A stretch of 5,429 nucleotides of DNA from NBML01 sp029939535 (GCA_029939535.1 JAOZST010000224.1:1-5429), one strand, 5' to 3'. Shown: positions 1-5,358, counted from the stretch's first letter. Made by a program: numbers and translations. The notes: generated by a model from the sequence alone, not told the origin.

Positions 1-135
1 AAAATGATGATGCTCATGCCCATATTCATGACCGTACTATTTATTAATTTTCCGGCAGGGCTGGTCTTGTACATGTTTGTAAATAATATGATTTCAATGG
101 GACAACAGTATTATACTCAAAAGAAATTTTCCTAA
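1..135 (+). CDS. yidC: YidC/Oxa1 membrane protein insertase, C-terminal fragment (5' truncated by window)
   Basis: Frame 1 is open from the first base and ends at TAA 133-135, giving 44 residues. They contain the signature of the last YidC transmembrane segment: FINFPAGLVLY followed by NNMISMGQQYY (residues 14-24 and 28-38). In the Oxa1/YidC/Alb3 family this stretch is the final membrane helix, entered through the conserved N-F-P-A-G-L motif. YidC inserts and folds inner-membrane proteins, alone or with SecYEG. The tail after the helix is short (TQKKFS), as in many Gram-negative YidC proteins. The usual family pattern is LYW..NN; here the aromatic position is Met (LYMFVNN), and the segment just before the helix is methionine-rich (8 Met in the first 33 residues). 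The jag gene starts 13 nt downstream, the standard partner order. Identity is secure, but only the tail is visible. Confidence 0.93.
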   Translation, partial: KMMMLMPIFMTVLFINFPAGLVLYMFVNNMISMGQQYYTQKKFS

Positions 136-138
136 CCC

Positions 139-144
139 AGGAGG
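139..144 (+). promoter_or_regulatory. Ribosome binding site of jag (consensus AGGAGG)
   Basis: A perfect AGGAGG lies 4 nt before the ATG at 149 and within 4 nt after the yidC stop codon. It is the strongest Shine-Dalgarno sequence in the window and fixes the jag start. The short spacer is slightly tight but workable. Confidence 0.8.
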
Positions 145-148
145 CCAT

Positions 149-1030
149 ATGAAAGAAACCCAGGAATTTTCCGGAAAAGACGTTGACGCTGCCATAGAAA
201 ACGCCTGTTCACAACTATCTGTTTCCAAACAAAAACTTAAATATAAAGTAATTTCAACAGGTGCATCAGGAATATTTGGAATTGTTGGCAGAAAAGATGC
301 CAAAATAAAGGTGACCCTTCCGGAAACCAGCACCAAAGACTCCGCTGAAGATGAGATGGAAGGTATCAGATCCATGGTTGACGAAGCCTTTGGAGAAGAA
401 ACCCGGTTGGAGGCAGCAGACTCTGATGATTCTGCAAAACCATCAGAGTCAATGGAGGCTGAAGATAAGAAAGCCCATGCAAATGACAACTACAAATGGG
501 GGGCTGGTGACATTGAAGTCCCTCCTCCTGTTGATGTAACCCAGGAGTCAATTGACCTGGGCATGGAAGCATTGCAGAAAATGGCAGACCTCATTACTGA
601 TGATGCAACCATTGAAGCTGAGACCAACCAGGACCGGCTCACATTGAGCATTAAAGGTGGGAATGCAGGTATTCTCATTGGCCGCAAAGGCCAGACTCTT
701 GATGCCATGCAGTTTCTGACAGATAAAATCATCAATAGAAAAAGTGAAGCCAGGGTCAGGGTAAAAGTGGATATTGAAGGGTATATGGAAACCAGGAAAG
801 AGAATCTCAAACACCTGGCCCATAAGATGGCTGAAAAAGCAAAAAAAACCGGCCGTCCAACCACCATTAACCAGATGAGCGCCCAGGACCGGCGCATAGT
901 ACACCTTGCCCTTAAAAACGACAATAAAGTCAGAACCCAGAGCATGGGGGACGGTTATTACCGTCGTCTGGTGATCTTCCCTAAAAAGAAAAATTCTTTT
1001 AGGGGGAAAAAACGGCAAAAAAATAAATAA
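149..1030 (+). CDS. jag: Jag/KhpB RNA-binding protein (Jag_N, KH and R3H domains)
   Basis: This 293-residue protein has the full Jag (SpoIIIJ-associated, KhpB) layout. Residues about 4-56 are the Jag_N domain, with the signature STGASGIFGIVGRKDAKIKV (36-55). Residues 60-130 are an acidic, Ser/Asp/Glu-rich linker. Residues about 133-208 are a KH-type domain with the GxxG loop G178-R-K-G181 followed by QTLDAMQFL. Residues about 210-277 are an R3H domain with the R248-xxx-H252 signature (DRRIVH). The last 15 residues are strongly basic. Family members bind RNA in the cytoplasm; in Gram-positives KhpB pairs with KhpA and affects cell division and envelope homeostasis. The gene nearly always sits next to yidC, as here. 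The start is set by AGGAGG at 139-144. The length exceeds that of short Jag proteins (about 205 residues in Bacillus) because of the acidic linker. The stop TAA 1028-1030 lies 1 nt before mnmE, so the two are probably co-translated. Family assignment is firm; the exact cellular role here is not deducible. Confidence 0.95.
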   Translation: MKETQEFSGKDVDAAIENACSQLSVSKQKLKYKVISTGASGIFGIVGRKDAKIKVTLPETSTKDSAEDEMEGIRSMVDEAFGEETRLEAADSDDSAKPSESMEAEDKKAHANDNYKWGAGDIEVPPPVDVTQESIDLGMEALQKMADLITDDATIEAETNQDRLTLSIKGGNAGILIGRKGQTLDAMQFLTDKIINRKSEARVRVKVDIEGYMETRKENLKHLAHKMAEKAKKTGRPTTINQMSAQDRRIVHLALKNDNKVRTQSMGDGYYRRLVIFPKKKNSFRGKKRQKNK

Positions 1031-1031
1031 A

Positions 1032-2471
1032 ATGAATGATACAATTGCCGCAATAGCTACCCCCTATGGAAGCGGCGGTATTGGTGTCATAAGAATCTCC
1101 GGCCCCAGGTCCTTTGAAATTGGATCCAAAATCTTTTCAAAAACCCGGGAGCCGGGAAAAACCACTCCTGAACTGGTGACCCACAGGGTTTATCACGGAT
1201 TTATTCTGGATCATAAAAATCCAGACTCTAACAACCAGAAAAATAAAAGCAGCAAAAACCATATCAATTCCAACATAATTGATGAAGTATTGCTGATACC
1301 CATGCAGGCCCCCCGTTCCTACACAGCAGAAGATGTCCTAGAGATCCAGGCACACTCAGGAACCATTGTGCTGAGAACCATCCTTGAACTTGTGTTATCC
1401 CAAGGAGCAAGGCTTGCAGAACCTGGTGAATTCACAAAACAGGCATTTTTAAACCATCGTATAGACCTGACCCAGGCAGAGGCTGTTGCTGATATTATTA
1501 ATGCCAGATCCCTGAGTTCTTTAAAATTTGCATCCTCCCAGAATCTTGGACAACTCAGGCTGAAAATCCAGCAGTTAAGGGAACCTTTGATCCAGTTTCT
1601 TTCCCGCCTTGAAGTGTCCATTGATTTTCCCGATGATGTGGAAATCTTTGAGATATCATCATCGGATAAAGAAATCCTGGACCAGGTCATGGTAAAATGC
1701 AAAAAATTTATCCAGCAGCATGACGATGCCTGTTTTCTTAAGGACGGAATCAGGGTGGCCATATGCGGGAAACCCAATGTGGGAAAATCAAGCCTGATGA
1801 ACCAGCTCCTTGAACAGGACAAATCAATCATTACCCCCCTGCCCGGTACCACCAGGGACCCCATTGAAGAGGGATTGAACATTGAGGGCATACCCTTTGT
1901 CTTCATAGATACCGCTGGTATTCATGAAACCGATGACCTTGTGGAAATCATCGGCATTGAAAAGGCAAAAGACCATATCACAGACGCGGATCTCATCCTT
2001 TTCATGAAAGAACCAGGATCTGTTTTTTCAGAAAGAGAATTTGAGAAAATCATTTCTCCTGGAAAAAAAGTCATCCTGGTTATCAATAAAATGGACCTTG
2101 TAAAGGAAGGTCTTTTCCAAAAAGAGCTCCCCAAATTAACGCCAGCCTATGGCCACATACCAATTGTTGCAATATCTGCGCTATTGAATCAGGGTCTTGG
2201 GGAATTAAAAGAAAAAATCATTGACCTTTGTATCCGGGACCTGGATATGGAAACCTCTGCAGTTATCCCCAACCTGCGGCACAAGAAAGCATTGGAAGCA
2301 GCACTTTCCTTTCTTGAATCAGTAAAAACAGGCATTGCCAGAGGACAGGAAGAAGAAACCCTGGCAATTGATCTTAAAAACAGTATTGATTCCCTTGGAA
2401 CAATTACCGGGGAAACAACATCCATAGATATATTAGACTCTATTTTTAACAACTTTTGCATTGGAAAATAA
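1032..2471 (+). CDS. mnmE: tRNA uridine-5-carboxymethylaminomethyl(34) synthesis GTPase MnmE (TrmE)
   Basis: MnmE works with MnmG to install (carboxymethyl)aminomethyl groups on U34 of tRNAs that read split codon boxes, using GTP, a folate C1 unit and FAD; it acts in the cytosol. The 479 residues cover the whole family. The N-terminal tetrahydrofolate-binding domain opens with DTIAAIATPYGSGGIGVIRISG-like residues 3-24, followed by PRSYTAEDVLEIQAHSG (94-110) and PGEFTKQAFLNHRIDLTQAEA (131-151). The G domain carries G1 GKPNVGKS (246-253), G2 GTTRD (272-276), G3 DTAG (293-296), G4 NKMD (352-355) and G5 SAL (382-384). The C-terminus is FCIGK with the functional Cys476. N249 matches the potassium-coordinating Asn, and E305 aligns with the E. 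coli catalytic Glu282. Two oddities are seen: an Asn/Lys/Ser-rich insertion at residues 62-82, and His298 where the family usually has Arg (DTAGIR). There is no good Shine-Dalgarno sequence near ATG 1032, which lies 1 nt after the jag stop, so translational coupling is likely. mnmG is not adjacent. Confidence 0.98.
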   Translation: MNDTIAAIATPYGSGGIGVIRISGPRSFEIGSKIFSKTREPGKTTPELVTHRVYHGFILDHKNPDSNNQKNKSSKNHINSNIIDEVLLIPMQAPRSYTAEDVLEIQAHSGTIVLRTILELVLSQGARLAEPGEFTKQAFLNHRIDLTQAEAVADIINARSLSSLKFASSQNLGQLRLKIQQLREPLIQFLSRLEVSIDFPDDVEIFEISSSDKEILDQVMVKCKKFIQQHDDACFLKDGIRVAICGKPNVGKSSLMNQLLEQDKSIITPLPGTTRDPIEEGLNIEGIPFVFIDTAGIHETDDLVEIIGIEKAKDHITDADLILFMKEPGSVFSEREFEKIISPGKKVILVINKMDLVKEGLFQKELPKLTPAYGHIPIVAISALLNQGLGELKEKIIDLCIRDLDMETSAVIPNLRHKKALEAALSFLESVKTGIARGQEEETLAIDLKNSIDSLGTITGETTSIDILDSIFNNFCIGK

Positions 2472-2475
2472 AGGA
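2471..2475 (+). promoter_or_regulatory. Ribosome binding site of the YkgJ-like gene
   Basis: AAGGA overlaps the last base of the mnmE stop codon (TAA 2469-2471) and stands 8 nt before ATG 2484. This normal spacing supports that start. Confidence 0.6.
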
Positions 2476-2483
2476 ATAGACCC

Positions 2484-3146
2484 ATGGCATTGGACCTGAA
2501 AAAACATTTTATTAAATATGAAGCCCTTGTACAGATGGTGGATGGAGTTTTTGACCGTGTCAAAAAAGAATATCCCAAGGAAGTATTCTGCCGGGAAAAA
2601 TGCAGTGACTGCTGTTATGCGATTTTTGATTTAACCCTTGTTGAGTCCCTTTACCTGAAGGACAAATTCCAGGCAAAATTCACAGGCAAATCCAAAAATG
2701 ATCTCCTGGAGATTGCCGGTAAAACAGACCGGACCCTGGTAAAATTAAAACGGGATGCCTTTCAACAGGTAAAAAAAGGGGGGAACCAGCTGGAGGTAGT
2801 TGCAAAGATGTCCCAGGAAAGGGTGCGATGCCCACTTTTGGGAGAAAACAATTTATGTGAAATGTATGACCACCGTCCCATCACCTGCAGGGTATATGGC
2901 ATACCAACTTCCACGGCAGGTGTAAGCCATATCTGCGGCAGGACCAATTTTGTCCAGGGCAAACCCTACCCCACTCTGAACATGGATAAAATTTACAGCC
3001 AGCTTCAACTCCTGTCTGCCGAGCTTATAAAAGATATCAACTCGGAAAACATCAAAATGCATGAGATGCTGATTCCAGTATCCATGGCAATTATCACTGA
3101 TTTTAATGAAGAATACCTTGGAGTAAGAAAAAATGGAAACCTTTAG
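2484..3146 (+). CDS. YkgJ-family cysteine cluster protein (putative metal-chelating, CxxCxxCC)
   Basis: The 220 residues carry the cysteine pattern of the YkgJ/UPF0153 family, annotated as a putative zinc- or iron-chelating domain. C36-REK-C40-SD-C43-C44 forms the N-terminal cluster. C116-P-L-L gives the next ligand, followed by C125 and RPITC135RVYGIP, and a further C151 in SHICGR. The spacing of the last ligands (RCPLL, nine residues to NLC, then Y-D-H-R-P-x-x-C-R) is the recognisable family signature. The residues between the clusters (45-110) are mostly charged and helical in character. There is no signal peptide or membrane segment, so it should be cytosolic. The family's biochemical function is unknown; a bound metal is inferred from the cysteines only. 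The gene follows mnmE with a 12-nt gap and overlaps the next gene by 14 nt, placing it in the same transcription unit. The start ATG 2484 has an AAGGA ribosome binding site. Family call is strong, function open. Confidence 0.87.
   Translation: MALDLKKHFIKYEALVQMVDGVFDRVKKEYPKEVFCREKCSDCCYAIFDLTLVESLYLKDKFQAKFTGKSKNDLLEIAGKTDRTLVKLKRDAFQQVKKGGNQLEVVAKMSQERVRCPLLGENNLCEMYDHRPITCRVYGIPTSTAGVSHICGRTNFVQGKPYPTLNMDKIYSQLQLLSAELIKDINSENIKMHEMLIPVSMAIITDFNEEYLGVRKNGNL
3120..3123 (+). promoter_or_regulatory. Ribosome binding site of the 117-residue hypothetical gene
   Basis: GGAG lies 9 nt before ATG 3133, inside the end of the YkgJ-like gene. It supports a start that overlaps the upstream gene by 14 nt rather than a later internal start. 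Confidence 0.55.
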
Positions 3147-3486
3147 CCCTGAAGATATAGAGGAAAAGAAAAAAGCCATATTTGATGCCATGGGCAAAAG
3201 AGGGCAGCGCCAGATCCTGAAAAACGGCTATGAAGAATGGAATCCTTTTCAGGAACCCAAGGACCCCATTGATATTCGAAAAGACAAGACAAAAAGGACA
3301 TCCCAGGTCCTGATCCGGGAATTTTTATCCCAGACTGACCATGATGAATACTCCAACTCCTTTGCCCAGGGAGCCTTTGAAATGTGCCTGGGAATCATCA
3401 ATGATGATGATAAAATCAGGGGGATGTTCGAGTTTGCCTGCTGGTATGAAGACCTGTTAAGAAAAGAAGGACATGACTCCATTTAA
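3133..3486 (+). CDS. Conserved-looking protein of unknown function, 117 residues
   Basis: I do not recognise a named family. The protein is soluble and highly charged, with no signal peptide or membrane segment. Residues 6-30 look like an amphipathic helix (SPEDIEEKKKAIFDAMGKRG). A proline- and aromatic-rich patch follows at 33-47, with YEEWNPFQEPKDPID as its centre, then a basic run RKDKTKRTSQ (49-58). The C-terminal half (58-112) reads as three helices, including FAQGAFEMCLGI and MFEFACWYEDLLR. There are only two cysteines (C85, C103), with no CxxC motif, so a metal site like that of its neighbour is not indicated. A start with a good ribosome binding site (GGAG 3120-3123), codon use like the neighbours, and 14-nt overlaps with both the preceding and following genes argue that it is real and co-translated. 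I associate this type of protein loosely with sulfate-reducing deltaproteobacteria, but that is recollection, not evidence. The operon context hints at a role linked to translation or protein modification. Confidence 0.78.
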   Translation: METFSPEDIEEKKKAIFDAMGKRGQRQILKNGYEEWNPFQEPKDPIDIRKDKTKRTSQVLIREFLSQTDHDEYSNSFAQGAFEMCLGIINDDDKIRGMFEFACWYEDLLRKEGHDSI

Positions 3487-3678
3487 CAGGGATGCCATAC
3501 TTGAGATCCTGTTTGAATCTGAAAACCAACTGACCGCCAGGGCCTATATCAGGAAAATTGCCCTTAAGCTGTCTTTGAACTTTACCCAGGCAAAGAAAAT
3601 TCTTCGATTCCTTGTGGAAGAACAGGAGCTGGTCTTTCAGGATCTCTACGGCGGAACCTATGTTACCAAGAGTTTCCT
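3473..3678 (+). CDS. N-terminal part of a PrmA-like methyltransferase, winged-helix-like domain (3' end lost in assembly gap)
   Basis: The reading frame starts at ATG 3473, overlaps the previous gene by 14 nt, and runs open for 68 codons plus 2 nt into the N-run. An AGAAGG stands only 2 nt before the ATG (3465-3470), so initiation may rely on coupling. The visible residues fit a winged helix-turn-helix: helix 1 at 6-15 (RDAILEILFE), helix 2 at about 21-32, a likely recognition helix at 35-49 (LNFTQAKKILRFLVE), then a beta wing at 52-67 (ELVFQDLYGGTYVTKS). This resembles a DNA-binding fold more than the ferredoxin-like substrate domain of standard PrmA. The methyltransferase part comes from the sequence beyond the gap, which I infer to be the same gene. 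Alone, this piece could also be a small regulator, but the packing and the absence of any stop before the gap favour one longer protein. Confidence 0.72.
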
Positions 3679-3778
3679 NNNNNNNNNNNNNNNNNNNNNN
3701 NNNNNNNNNNNNNNNNNNNNNNNNNNNNNNNNNNNNNNNNNNNNNNNNNNNNNNNNNNNNNNNNNNNNNNNNNNNNNN
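3679..3778. other. Assembly gap, 100 Ns
   Basis: Exactly 100 consecutive Ns, the conventional placeholder for a scaffold gap of unknown size. The open frame before the gap (codon starts at 3473 + 3n) and the open frame after it (codon starts at 3780 + 3n) do not match across 100 nt. They would match for any real gap length divisible by three. If one gene spans it, the methyltransferase core (SAM-binding motif I and surroundings), roughly 100-130 codons, should be missing here. Confidence 0.97.
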
Positions 3779-4058
3779 TTGCATCACAATCATTGAGGAT
3801 TATATGCCCCTGTGTGAAGCTGAATTCTCCCTTATATGTGCAAATCTCAGATATCCCACCCTGAAAAAACTGTCCAATACAATTAAATCCAATCTCTGCC
3901 CAAAGGGAGTAATCATCCTGTCCGGAATCCGGCAATGGGAAAAACAGGATCTGATTGACCATTATGCAGGAATGGGATTTTCATTGATCTGGGAAAAAAA
4001 TGAGAAAAAATGGTCTGTTGTGATAATGAGCATTCAGGCACCCCAGAGCCTGTCCTGA
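3779..4058 (+). CDS. C-terminal part of a PrmA-like (ribosomal protein L11 methyltransferase family) class I methyltransferase (5' end lost in assembly gap)
   Basis: Open from the gap to TGA 4056-4058, with full codons from 3780, giving 92 residues. The layout is that of the C-terminal half of PrmA. FSLICANL followed by PTL (residues 16-27) corresponds to the family's fDlivANIl..pL strand and catalytic loop. LCPKGVIILSGI (39-50) matches the l.pgG.lilSGi strand. A helix with DLIDHYAGMGFSLI (57-70) and the final strand WSVVIM (78-83) match the e.v...y...GF....... W..l.l ending. PrmA trimethylates ribosomal protein L11 with S-adenosylmethionine. The closest reading is a PrmA-like enzyme, but the substrate cannot be assigned, because the substrate-recognition N-terminus appears to be a winged helix and the SAM motif is in the gap. 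It is the last gene of the operon. The final residues (QAPQSLS) form a short non-family tail. Probably the same gene as the piece at 3473-3678. Confidence 0.8.
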
Positions 4059-4250
4059 TCATTCTTTAGTTTTCCAGGTCAAGACTGATTAAACACCACT
4101 CAATTGGGATTTTTACCTGTTGCACTTCCATTCATAACAGTATAGGACAGATATACGAAACAGGATAAAAGCTGTCATTGGGCAATTGGTTAATGATTTA
4201 GCAATTAAAATAAAAATTATCCCTTTTAATGAGTAATAAAGGTAAGAATA
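4059..4250. other. Intergenic region between the operon and the TPR gene
   Basis: 192 nt, AT-rich, with no open frame of note. I find no convincing intrinsic terminator after the methyltransferase stop: there is a T-run at 4110-4114, but no stable GC hairpin before it. Weak promoter-like elements for the next gene exist: TTGCAC at 4120-4125 with TATAGG at 4141-4146 (15-nt spacing, short), and TTGGTT at 4186-4191 with TAAAAT at 4206-4211 (14 nt, shorter). Neither is good enough to call. The length and the composition shift suggest that the downstream gene has its own promoter somewhere here. Confidence 0.4.
4238..4242 (+). promoter_or_regulatory. Ribosome binding site of the TPR protein gene
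   Basis: AAAGG lies 8 nt before ATG 4251, the usual spacing, and supports this start for the TPR protein. Confidence 0.6.
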
Positions 4251-5162
4251 ATGGCTGGAAAAACAAAGAATCAACAGAAAAAAAACCTTAAAAAAGCACA
4301 AAAACAAAAAAAGCGGCAAACAAAAATCAAGAAGCAAGCTTTATCAAAACCAGTGGCACCTAAACCAGGGGTTGGCGACAAGGTGGATTATGCTTTAGAG
4401 CTTGTAAGAGAAGGAAACAGGAAAAAGGGAGAGAAAATTCTTGATCAGCTGAAAAAAAAATATCGAAATCACTCTTATGTTTATTTCGGGCTTGGCGTTA
4501 TTTCTGCAATGGATAAAAAGTATGATGAGGCAATTCAATTCTTTAAAAAGGCTGCACAAATTACTCCTGATTTTGTTGAGGCCCATTACAATCTGGGAGT
4601 AGCCTATCAAAAACAGGTAAAAGTTCCTGAAATGATAGCAACATACAGACATGTGGTGAAAATAGGGGAGCCAGACAGTCTTATGGTAGATCATGCACTG
4701 GATATGATCAACACCCTGGAGCAACAGGTGCAAGATAGTGATGGTGTAGGTTTAGATGAATATTTGAAAGCACATGAATTTTTTGACCAGGGTGTCAGAT
4801 ATATGGAATCTGAAAATTGGGAAAAAGCCATAGTTAAGTTCAATCACGCCGCCAGCATAACGCCGAACTATGTTCAATCCCATGGGAATATAGGAATTTG
4901 TTATTCAAGTATCGGAAAAAGACAACTGGCTCTTGACGCTTTTGACAGGGCAATAGAATTGGATCCTCATTATGAACCTGCCCTGATAAATCGTAAGTTT
5001 ACAGAACTTCTGGAAGAAGGTGAATGCCCGGGAAAAAAAGTAAAAACCATTGAATATTACAAAGATTATCCCCTTAAAAACAAGTCATATATTAAAGAAT
5101 ATATTGAAGATCAGGGACTTCTTGAAAATACACAGTCGATCAAAAGGATTGAGAAGGATTAA
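4251..5162 (+). CDS. Tetratricopeptide repeat protein with lysine-rich N-terminus
   Basis: 303 residues with clear TPR helical pairs. The best are residues 75-108 (VYFGLGV then YDEAIQFFKKAAQITPDF), 109-140 (AHYNLGVAYQ then MIATYRHVVKIG), 173-207 (FFDQGVRYMESENWEKAIVKF then ASITPNY) and 208-241 (HGNIGICYSSIGKRQLALDAF then AIELDPHY). A degenerate repeat lies at about 45-72. Key TPR positions (small residue 8, Tyr/Phe 11, Ala 20, Pro 32) are visible in the good repeats. Residues 1-34 are extremely Lys/Gln-rich with no hydrophobic stretch, so this is not a signal peptide. Such a tail could contact RNA, DNA or acidic partners. The last 60 residues are charged and lack repeats. TPR proteins are protein-protein scaffolds; no partner or pathway can be named. 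Codon use is AT-richer than in the upstream operon (frequent TTA, AAA, ATA), and 192 nt separate it from that operon, so it is probably an independent unit and possibly acquired separately. Confidence 0.88.
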   Translation: MAGKTKNQQKKNLKKAQKQKKRQTKIKKQALSKPVAPKPGVGDKVDYALELVREGNRKKGEKILDQLKKKYRNHSYVYFGLGVISAMDKKYDEAIQFFKKAAQITPDFVEAHYNLGVAYQKQVKVPEMIATYRHVVKIGEPDSLMVDHALDMINTLEQQVQDSDGVGLDEYLKAHEFFDQGVRYMESENWEKAIVKFNHAASITPNYVQSHGNIGICYSSIGKRQLALDAFDRAIELDPHYEPALINRKFTELLEEGECPGKKVKTIEYYKDYPLKNKSYIKEYIEDQGLLENTQSIKRIEKD

Positions 5163-5263
5163 AGGGAATAGCAATGGAACTGCGATATGCAGAGATTGAA
5201 TCTTAAAAACTGACATGGGACTGGTTTAACAGAATTCAACTGCTAAGGATTTCGTAGTAGTTC

Positions 5264-5283
5264 GAACGGAACGGAAGGGAAGC
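5264..5283 (+). repeat. Four tandem degenerate pentamers (GAACG, GAACG, GAAGG, GAAGC)
   Basis: Read directly: GAACG at 5264-5268, GAACG at 5269-5273, GAAGG at 5274-5278 and GAAGC at 5279-5283, followed by GAC. It is preceded by the perfect 8-nt palindrome GTTCGAAC (5260-5267), which overlaps the first pentamer. Function unknown; it may be chance or a remnant of a longer element. Confidence 0.45.
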
Positions 5284-5339
5284 GACAGGTAAAGCGGCAG
5301 TTCAAGCCCGATACTAAAATGATAGGTCAGAGAATACTT

Positions 5340-5358
5340 AATTTTAGAATTCAAAATT
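5340..5358. repeat. AT-only inverted repeat (6-bp arms, 7-nt loop)
   Basis: AATTTT (5340-5345) and AAAATT (5353-5358) can pair around the loop AGAATTC, with further Ts at 5359-5361. The stem has no G-C pair, so it would be a poor intrinsic terminator. It lies 178 nt after the TPR stop. It is recorded because it is the only hairpin-plus-T-run shape I see in the tail. Confidence 0.3.

Noticed and set aside
490..945. Long minus-strand open frames inside jag
   Set aside because: They lie opposite a clearly real gene with KH and R3H signatures, and their translations show no family features.
1319..1906. 195-codon minus-strand open frame inside mnmE
   Set aside because: It is a shadow of the conserved MnmE reading frame. 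Its serine/tryptophan-rich translation reflects the complement of the sense codons.
3473..3796. Reading the open frame straight through the 100 Ns to a stop near 3796
   Set aside because: The N-run length is a placeholder, so a translation through it has no meaning. The few residues after the gap in that frame match nothing, while the other frame matches PrmA.
4222..4242. Possible hairpin CCTTT/AAAGG that would hide the TPR ribosome binding site
   Set aside because: Only five pairs with an 11-nt loop, and the bases inside do not extend the stem. Too weak to claim as regulation.
4113..4337. Minus-strand open frame with a very hydrophobic, membrane-like translation
   Set aside because: It is the complement of the lysine-rich start of the TPR gene (AAA codons read as TTT/Phe) and AT-rich spacer DNA. 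It has no good start context or family signature.
5174..5206. Ten-codon open frame MELRYAEIES behind an AAAGGGA ribosome-binding-like sequence
   Set aside because: Too short, with no recognisable sequence. Such a frame after a gene is expected by chance.
5256..5272. GTTCGAA resembling a tRNA T-loop, with possible tRNA or attachment-site remnant
   Set aside because: The flanking five bases on each side (AGTAG and GGAAC) cannot pair, there is no acceptor stem or D-arm at the right distance, and the minus strand fails too.
5264..5283. CRISPR or longer tandem repeat array
   Set aside because: Only four degenerate 5-nt units occur. There are no repeat-spacer units of 25-40 nt, and no cas genes nearby.
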